Below, in pieces: positions 57,608-64,000 of a stretch of DNA of 64,000 bases. The notes under the pieces are model-generated. The model was not told where the DNA came from and made no database searches. It was given only the letters and a program-made list of their open reading frames with translations. Every line of letters starts with the position of its first letter. Positions within the stretch are counted from its first letter, which is position 1. The DNA lies in contig JAGMVK010000004.1 of NCBI GenBank assembly GCA_020747065.1, positions 1,302,001 through 1,366,000 of the forward strand, read 5' to 3'. This DNA is from Cadophora sp. MPI-SDFR-AT-0126. Taxonomy: Eukaryota; Ascomycota; Leotiomycetes; Helotiales; Ploettnerulaceae. The position numbers were made by a program, and so were the translations under genes.

Positions 57608-59213
57608 CTTGGAATAGGCTAGCGCTACCATGCTGCATAGAAAAACATGATTGATAACAATGGGCAAATATGTTCCTACAGATACAGTTTCCCGAGTACA
57701 ACGTGGCGACGTTTATAGGCGAGGCAGAGCTGCAAGTATCGCCTTCATGGCCCACCAACCTCAACGGCCAGCCTGTGTTTCCGCTTATCACCACGGTTTC
57801 GATTGCTCTTGTAACATTCGTCGTTGTTGAAATGTCTTGGATAGCCAGATCTTACGGCTTTCTAGCCACATCAATATCACAGGAAGTATTTGCCATCGAT
57901 CAGAATGTAGTTAATCTGCCTTGCACTTCCTCCTAACGCGATTTTGGAATCCCTTCTCAGCTGCACTTCATCTCAAACAAGATATAAGCGCTATACAGAT
58001 TTAGTTACTATTCCATAACGACACACTGTGTCAAGCTCTTGGACATTAGGATGCAACAAATACCTTTGCGTGTCATTCTCATAGCCTCCCATCTTGCCCG
58101 TGTTCTTCATCGAATAGCTATTGGTATTGGCACCATCAATAGCGTCAAAGAGAACCTTCACAGGCAACGGTTTCGGCTTGCCATCTTTGATCGTCTCGCC
58201 AGGCATAGCATCATTTGGAGCTAATCTTCTGTTGTTGGTCAAGTCAGTGTGCTGATCTCTTGCTGGATCTGGGAGCTGTGTCGTGAAGTGGTGGGAGATC
58301 TGTGCCAGGAAAAGAAGCGGGATAAAGGGAGAGGACGGCAGTAGGGCAAATATGGATGGTGTCTTGGAACGTGGTAGTCTCGTCCTGGAGCGGAGTACAA
58401 GAGCCGGTGGCCGGGAACAGAATTGTTGGGCCATTGATAATACAAGGTGCAGCATGGTTGGCTGCCTTACGGAAGTCTTTGATAGGGCCAATGAATCAGA
58501 AGAATTCTGGAACAAGAAAATACGAAGACCAAGGGCAAGTTCTGGGACCTCGATGGAATCGTGCTTGATTGATAGACATTGACAGCTGGTGACTGACTAC
58601 TAGGATCTGCATACCTTCAGATGTTGTGGGTGGCATCAGGGTGAGAGGGGGGAGACGCAACCAGTGATAGAAGTAAACAAATGAGTCATGTCTTGGCGCG
58701 GAGTTGCATGGGAAACGCCCTCTCCGATAAATCTTCCAAACTCTCGCGAACAGTCTGTCTTTTGTCCTGAGAACTTACCGAACTCGCTGATGATCGGAAT
58801 CTTAACGTGACGATCGTGGTATCAGAAGTCCGGCGCTCCTATTCAGCCTTGTACGAAGGCACAATCTCATATGCGTCGATTCCCAACTCCACCTGAGGTA
58901 ACAGGACTCAGCACTTTCTCCCACGCCTGAAGTCCCCTCTTTCGGTGTTCGTCTACTCGATTAATACCTTCATTTGCAGTAGTAATCTCTGCCAATATCT
59001 CCGCAAGCCTCCGCCATCGCGGAGACTCTGACTGTTGAAGTCGATTCTCTTAAAGATTCGGAGCCGCAGAGCTATATGCAAGTACCTCGAGGCATCGTAA
59101 GTTTGACATGTTCCTCGGAAGACGAAACTTTCAGCGCTTGATGCGTATATAATTGCCGAGAGGGGCCTGGTTGGAGGGTTGCTCGTCTTTCGCAAATCAT
59201 CCTACGCCAAAGC
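57608..59213. other. Spacer with one doubtful open frame
   Basis: About 1.6 kb between the dehydrogenase and TRS20. Apart from the weak minus-strand candidate at 57991-58455, I find only short frames, including one of 88 codons at 57670-57936 with one hydrophobic stretch and no family match. Confidence 0.45.
57991..58455 (-). CDS. Hypothetical protein, doubtful
   Basis: Open frame of 154 codons from the ATG at 58455. The N-terminal half is rich in Pro, Ser, Leu and Arg with a hydrophobic stretch (IFALLPSSPFIPLLFLAQIS). The C-terminal half is more polar (KVLFDAIDGANTNSYSMKNTG). I recognise no domain. An internal ATG at MPGETIKDGK could be the start of a 71-residue protein. It may be non-coding. 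Confidence 0.2.
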   Translation of the reverse strand: MLHLVLSMAQQFCSRPPALVLRSRTRLPRSKTPSIFALLPSSPFIPLLFLAQISHHFTTQLPDPARDQHTDLTNNRRLAPNDAMPGETIKDGKPKPLPVKVLFDAIDGANTNSYSMKNTGKMGGYENDTQRYLLHPNVQELDTVCRYGIVTKSV

Positions 59214-59805
59214 TCATAGATATTTCTTTCCTGCGGCAGCCACTCTACTCCTGAACACCGGACTTTTGACTTCCATATTGACCTGGTAGAAGGGATTCAT
59301 GATCGTCTTAACCCAGTTCTCATATACCTCCCCAAAGAATTGCTTGATTGCTTCTTCCGTCTGAGGTGAGGTCGGGTTCGCTGCGATGGACGTACTGGCT
59401 CGGCTGGTGGTCGTAGTAGCAGGCTGCGATGGAGCGTGAAGTAGAAGAAATTTAACGTCTGCATTCTTCTTAGTGACATGGTTCATAAAAGATGATAATG
59501 GAGTCTTACTTCCACCTGTGATGAAGCAGGAAACGTAATTATTGTAGAAGCGGTCAATACACTTGAGATACCTAAGATGATCAGTCGGCAAGCATATGAT
59601 TGCTAGCAGAGCTTCCTCACATCTGTCCACTGCCCCATTGTACTTCCTCCACAATATCCAGGCTGCTGTGGACGATGAACTGGTTCACATGTCGTGCCTG
59701 TTCTGCAAATCGCGCAATGCCATCTCCACCCTGCTTTGACGTCCCAAACTCGTACTCGAACAAAGGATTGTCTTGTGTCCCAATGATAGCGAAGTAATAC
59801 GACAT
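59214..59805 (-). CDS. TRS20: TRAPP complex subunit Trs20 / sedlin
   Basis: Longin-fold subunit of the TRAPP tethering complexes in ER-Golgi and autophagy traffic, homologue of human sedlin (TRAPPC2). Two minus-strand exons, 59621..59805 and 59214..59571, give 180 residues. The start MSYYFAIIGTQDNPLFEYEFG is highly conserved, followed by HVNQFIVHSSLDIVEEVQW, YLKCIDRFYNNYVSCFITGG and FLLLHA. The C-terminal EEAIKQFFGEVYENWVKTIM and MNPFYQVN are family signatures. A Thr/Ser/Ala-rich loop (about 115-135) is an insertion seen in filamentous fungi. It is divergent from MRPL31 with only 173 bases between starts. Confidence 0.95.
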
Positions 59806-59978
59806 CTCTGCGGGTTGGTGAGTCGAGTGTTGGGTAATAAGCTGGTGTTGATGCTCCGAGAGGAAGTGGAGCGAAGCGGCTGATTGGGTGGATGTTGCGT
59901 GTCTTGGCATAGATAATTCTTGGGCAAGCTCCAACTTCATACCTGCCACAAGCTCAATCTGCATCCAACACCACCACA

Positions 59979-60439
59979 ATGTTTGGAGCCTTCAGACCCA
60001 CAAATTCATTATGTTCGGGACTTCTCTGGTCAGTATTATCTGTCTAAGAGGCTATTGTCGCCCTCCAGGGCGTGTGCTGATCACAATTGCAATACAGGAA
60101 GATCCCATGGCGACTCTCGAAATTCCAGAAAGCGCGCCAACGGAAGCGTCTAAGGGCTGTTGATACGGTCGTGGCAGTAGTCGACAATGCATTGGCAAAG
60201 CAGGGTGCGACGATGAAGGCTGTAGAGAGATGGAAGGACGAGATGCCGATTGAGCAGGAAATGGTCCCGAAAGATAAATACACGATTTTCGACAGAAAGG
60301 AGAAGAAGTACAGGAAGAGCATTCGAAGTAAGTAATTCCGGCGGGGACATTTTTTTGACAGTAAACGTATACTGATTCTTTTGCAGAGCTGCCGAAATGG
60401 ACGAGGGTATCACAAAGAGTCAATCCCCCCGGTTACTGA
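59979..60439 (+). CDS. MRPL31: Mitochondrial large-subunit ribosomal protein MRPL31 (mL60)
   Basis: Small basic protein of the mitochondrial 54S ribosomal subunit, 110 residues. Three exons: 59979..60028, 60098..60327, 60387..60439. The start MFGAFRPTNSL leads to the conserved WKIPWRLSKFQKARQRKRLR and VDTVVAVVDNALAKQG, then MVPKDKYTIFDRKEKKYRK and the end KLPKWTRVSQRVNPPGY. The short first exon (50 bases) carries the initiator. TRS20 lies on the opposite strand and shares the promoter region 59806-59978. Confidence 0.95.
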
Positions 60440-60701
60440 TGGATGTGGAGTGAAGGATCAATGTATCATATACCGATGTACAAGCAGACATGGGCGGCGT
60501 TTGGATTATATTGTATATCGTAGAGGGCGTACACTTGCATGTTACAAGTGCAAACCAATTCAGCTGATATTGGAAGACTTCTCGTCGTTCCCATGACCAT
60601 TTCATGACTTTACAGTAGTAAGTCCCATGGAAGACGTATCTACCATCCCATTTTCCTAGACGCCCCCGAACGCCTTCAGAAACACACACAAGTCTACCAC
60701 C

Positions 60702-61374
60702 CTATCTACCCTTGCCATATTCTTCTTCCTCCTTGGCTCTCTCTGCCTGGATGGCCCGACCTAGACCTCCTCTACCCTCATCATATTCCTCTCGGTACTC
60801 ATCGCGCACTTGGCCGCCAGACTTTCCCCTTCCATATTGTCTGCCCTCCTGGAATCCAGGGTCAAGATCCGTTCGAATGATCCGCTCGTCCAGCTTAGTA
60901 CCACCAATGTATTTCATGCAGTCCAGCGCATCCTGGTGGGTGTAGTATTCCACAAAGCAGAAACCGCATGGTGTCTTATTGAATCTATCCAAGCCCATAA
61001 TCAATCGCTTGATCTCCCCGCACTTTGAGAAGAGCTCGTGAATCTGTTCTTCTGTTGTGTAGAAGGACCTGGGTGCGCCGCATTAGAACAAACTCAATGT
61101 CCCTTGCGCCAATTTGATCCAACCTACAAATTTCCCACGTAGAGGGTGGCTGCATCCTTCAAAGGATCCTCGACTGGCTCCTCTGGTGTGCGCTCTCTTC
61201 CCTCGTCTCCTTCCCGGTCATTGTACCTGCGTTTCTTATTCTGAAGGTGAAGTTCTCGTCAACACTGCGCAGCTTGAAATTGGGTGGAAGTAAAGAAAGG
61301 CTACTTACTCTTCCCTGATAATAAGCACTTGGCTTATCAAGTCTATCAACGGTGTTTCGTATCGTCCCAGGCAT
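60702..61374 (-). CDS. CBC2: Nuclear cap-binding protein subunit 2 (CBP20)
   Basis: Small subunit of the nuclear cap-binding complex, which binds the m7G cap of nascent transcripts together with CBP80. Three minus-strand exons, 61309..61374, 61128..61240 and 60702..61068, give 181 residues. One RRM: RNP2 LYVGNL at 55-60 (its last Leu codon split by an intron) and RNP1 GFCFVEYY at 95-102. The [20 protein letters not shown] helix and [14 protein letters not shown] follow. The N-terminal PSAYYQGR holds the cap-stacking tyrosine region. The Arg/Gly/Glu-rich tail ([20 protein letters not shown]) is typical. Divergent from NUP82 (270 bases). Confidence 0.95.
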
Positions 61375-61644
61375 TTCGTGTTGGGCGTTGTCTTGCAGAT
61401 CAAAGCAGGCAAACAATAAGTAGTTCCGTAGGGTTGGGTGTTGAATGGAGAGCTTCAGTTTCGCGACGCGCTAGCTGGATCGACCAGGTTCCCAGCCAAC
61501 CTCAAAAATATCTCGCTCGCCCTTTGTCCAAAATCAACAAACTCGCAAACCTTCTCGCGTATCACCATAATAGCTCATGACTCTGACATAGCTTTAAGAG
61601 TCCGTACAGCTTCCAAAGCTTTTCGCTGAGCTCAACCCGCCGAA

Positions 61645-64000
61645 ATGCAGAAGCAAACGATCGTTGACTACACGCCTGCATGGCTTCAAAAACCCTACCC
61701 TGGACACGGCGTCTTCACTCCAGCTCCCGCGAAGCCTACCAGTAATTTCCTGACTCAATCCAATGGGACAGACTCTGCCAGTAAGAGAGCCGCAAAGCCT
61801 GGCCCGCGCAGGACGATTGCGCGCCGTGGAACCGAGGTCTTCATAGCCGTGGGAAAGGAAATTCGATGGGCGGACCTTGTCTACTTGAAGCAGGGCTGGG
61901 AATATAAGGAGGCAAAGAAGGCCGCTTCCAGGAAAGGAGGAGATGACCGAGGCTTCAGAGAAAGTAGTCAATATGAGGCGGATCACGCTCAGGGATATAG
62001 GGTAAGTTGTCTTGCAGGTCATTTTCGTGCTGAAGTACTGAAGCTCTGTTCCAGACCATAAAAACCCAAGCTGCGGACGACATCAGACAGTTAGTAATCT
62101 CTCCCAACGGAAACTACATCGCTATCCTCACCACACATACGGTCCATGTTGCGATCTTGCCGGATCCAGCCTTGCTCACAGCTGCCGATACGAGCCCAAT
62201 GAAGCTGAAATCTTATACCTTGGGGCCTACTACACATGTCACATCACAAGCTGGGATAGCTTCAGCGCTATGGCATCCTTTGGGTGTCAATGGGACGTGT
62301 CTGGTGACTGTCACTGTAGAAGCTATTGTACGGATTTGGGAGCTTTCTACTGCGGATCGGTGGTCTTTCGACAGACCTACACTTGCAATCGACCTGAAGA
62401 AATTGGCGGATGGCACTTCTGTGGACGAAGACTTTGGAGCTTCTGTTGGTGGAAACAAGAGCTTCTCGCCAGATTCGGTTGAGATGGATGTTGCATCAGC
62501 TTGTTTTGCTGGGAGAGGTAGTGGGGGATGGTCCCCAATGACTCTGTGGATTGCTATGAGAGAGGGTGATATCTATGCCCTATGCCCTTTGCTTCCAGAA
62601 AAATGGTCTCCACCATCGGCTCTCGTGCCGTCTTTGTCTGTCTCGATCGTCGCCAAGCTCGCCGCCATGGAGGATGACCCGTCTATTCCTGCCAAAGCAA
62701 AGGCACTCGGCCAACAACAGCTTGCATGGATGAAAGAAATCGATGATCAGGACCCGGTACATGTCGAAGCACCTCCTGGCGACCCTTCAGCAGAAGTTTT
62801 CTCGAGACCTTCCAAACCCGGGAAGATACCTAAGTTGCAAGGCCCATTTGAGCTGGAGCTAGCACCAGAAGAGTCTGACGAGGAACTTGACAGTCTACTA
62901 AGCGACATCTACATCATTGGACCCAAGATTGATGATGAACAATTAATGTATGGCGAGGAAGTGGATATCTTAAGCGAGGAGGTTGATAAAGAGGGTGCTT
63001 CTTTCGGGATCATCTGTCTCCTGACGAGTAGTGGTCGGCTTTCCATCTGTTTGGATTTGGATGGCGTTGAAGCACAGTGGTTACCGAGGTCCAAGTCCAA
63101 ACCGCAACGACTCTTGGAAGAAACTTTCGACTCTCCGACTCTCCTTACATTCGAGGTCCTAGATACGTCTAAGGAAAGCGAAGTCAACGAGAAGGATTGG
63201 CCAGTCTTCAGCCATGACGTGACTTCACGCTATTCATTCTATATCACCAACACATCCAGTATCAGTTTCATCTCGCTTCATCCTTGGGTTTTCCGCCTTG
63301 ATGGCGATTTGAATGAAGCCACTCATGGCGCTGAGTTTCGAATTGACCTGATGGCCAGAGCCGACAATTCAATGCGCCAGCGAATCTATACACAAAATCC
63401 CATCGACCACTCGTCTCCACTCGCTGCTAGCACTCTAATTCTGGACCCTGATCTAGGATACATGCTTTTGTCAGCCACCCCTCACGGTCCACTCGCTCTG
63501 ACCTTTGAGACGGCCAAAGACTCAGTGGTGGATCTTCGTCGCTCTCGATCGCGTTCCCCAACTTATGATTCCGAGCCTGACAGGCCTCTGATATTGTGCG
63601 AGCCAAGACCTGTCTACGAACCATCACATACACTTGACGAAAGCTCGGCACTGCCAACATTCATCGAGAAGATAGGACACAGCAAATACAAACGGCTACT
63701 GAAGGAAGAGGTTCGATTGTCACCAGCAACACTACAAATCATGGCGGAAGCCCATAAAGTATTGAGCGAAGAGACGCATCGCATTGGAACCGCTGCTGCG
63801 GAACTCTTCCGACGTTGTCAACGCCTTCAGGCGGAGCTGAAATCCCAGATCAAGAAAGCAAATGATGTTGCGTCTCGTGTCGATGCAATTACTGGAAATG
63901 ATGTTGAGGACGGGCCAACAGTTTCTGTCGACGAGAGCATCACTAAACGAATAGAGGCGGCAGAATTACGGCAGAAAGAGTTGACTGACAGAATTGAGAG
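61645..64000 (+). CDS. NUP82: Nucleoporin Nup82, 3' partial
   Basis: Cytoplasmic-side nuclear pore component (Nup82/Nup88), scaffold of the mRNA export platform. Exon 1 is 61645..62001; exon 2 runs from 62055 past the window end, with at least 767 residues encoded. The N-terminal beta-propeller shows EVFIAVGKEIRWADLVYLK, DDIRQLVISPNGNYIAILT, HTVHVAIL, GIASALWHPLGVNGTCLVTV and AIVRIWELSTADRWSFDRPT. The later part turns into the helical coiled-coil region (ETHRIGTAAAELFRRCQRLQ; RQKELTDRIE), at which the window ends. The C-terminal assembly helices are missing. Confidence 0.93.

Noticed and set aside
57670..57936. Small membrane protein of 88 residues
   Set aside because: One hydrophobic segment only, no family match, starts just after the dehydrogenase stop and is likely part of its 3' region.

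Overview
The window reads as genomic DNA of a filamentous ascomycete (Pezizomycotina). Genes carry many short GT-AG introns (about 45-110 bases) with CTRAY-like branch sites. Several families are typical of these fungi: HET-domain protein, Zn2Cys6 regulators, TRI12-type and Dal5-type transporters, GH11 xylanase, and the fungal ubiquitin-like-domain family. A Leotiomycete is my guess from overall protein character, not something I can prove here. I assigned exon boundaries by hand from splice signals, reading frame and family conservation. The exon sums of all complete multi-exon gene models divide exactly by three.

Layout. 0-6 kb: housekeeping genes (clathrin light chain, CDC37, mitochondrial MDL-type ABC transporter). 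6-18 kb: a HET protein, a seven-exon animal-like type IIC P-type ATPase, a Zn2Cys6 regulator and long gene-poor spacers with a diverged tandem repeat. 18-20.4 kb: an intron-containing tRNA-Glu(CUC) and a secreted GH11 xylanase. 20.9-24.7 kb: gene remains, namely a ubiquitin-like-domain protein with a nonsense codon, a lost splice donor and a frameshift, and the 3' part of a sugar transporter.

24.7-36.6 kb is the most interesting accessory block. It holds a PhyH-type 2-oxoglutarate dioxygenase that abuts the transporter remnant and seems to have lost its own 5' end, a CocE/S15-type hydrolase, a cytochrome P450, a TRI12-type efflux transporter and a stilbene/carotenoid-cleavage oxygenase. Together they could form an oxidative pathway with export for an aromatic or apocarotenoid substrate. 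No backbone synthase is visible.

37-43.3 kb holds lipid-active genes (phospholipase D and a CALB-like lipase without a visible signal peptide) and a broken pyridoxamine-oxidase-like flavoprotein gene. 43.7-57.6 kb is a second accessory block: Zn2Cys6 regulator, ketopantoate reductase, amidase with a GC-AG intron after the catalytic lysine, Dal5/Fen2-type transporter, P450 and short-chain dehydrogenase. 59-64 kb returns to core genes in two divergent pairs: TRS20/MRPL31 and CBP20/NUP82 (NUP82 runs off the window).
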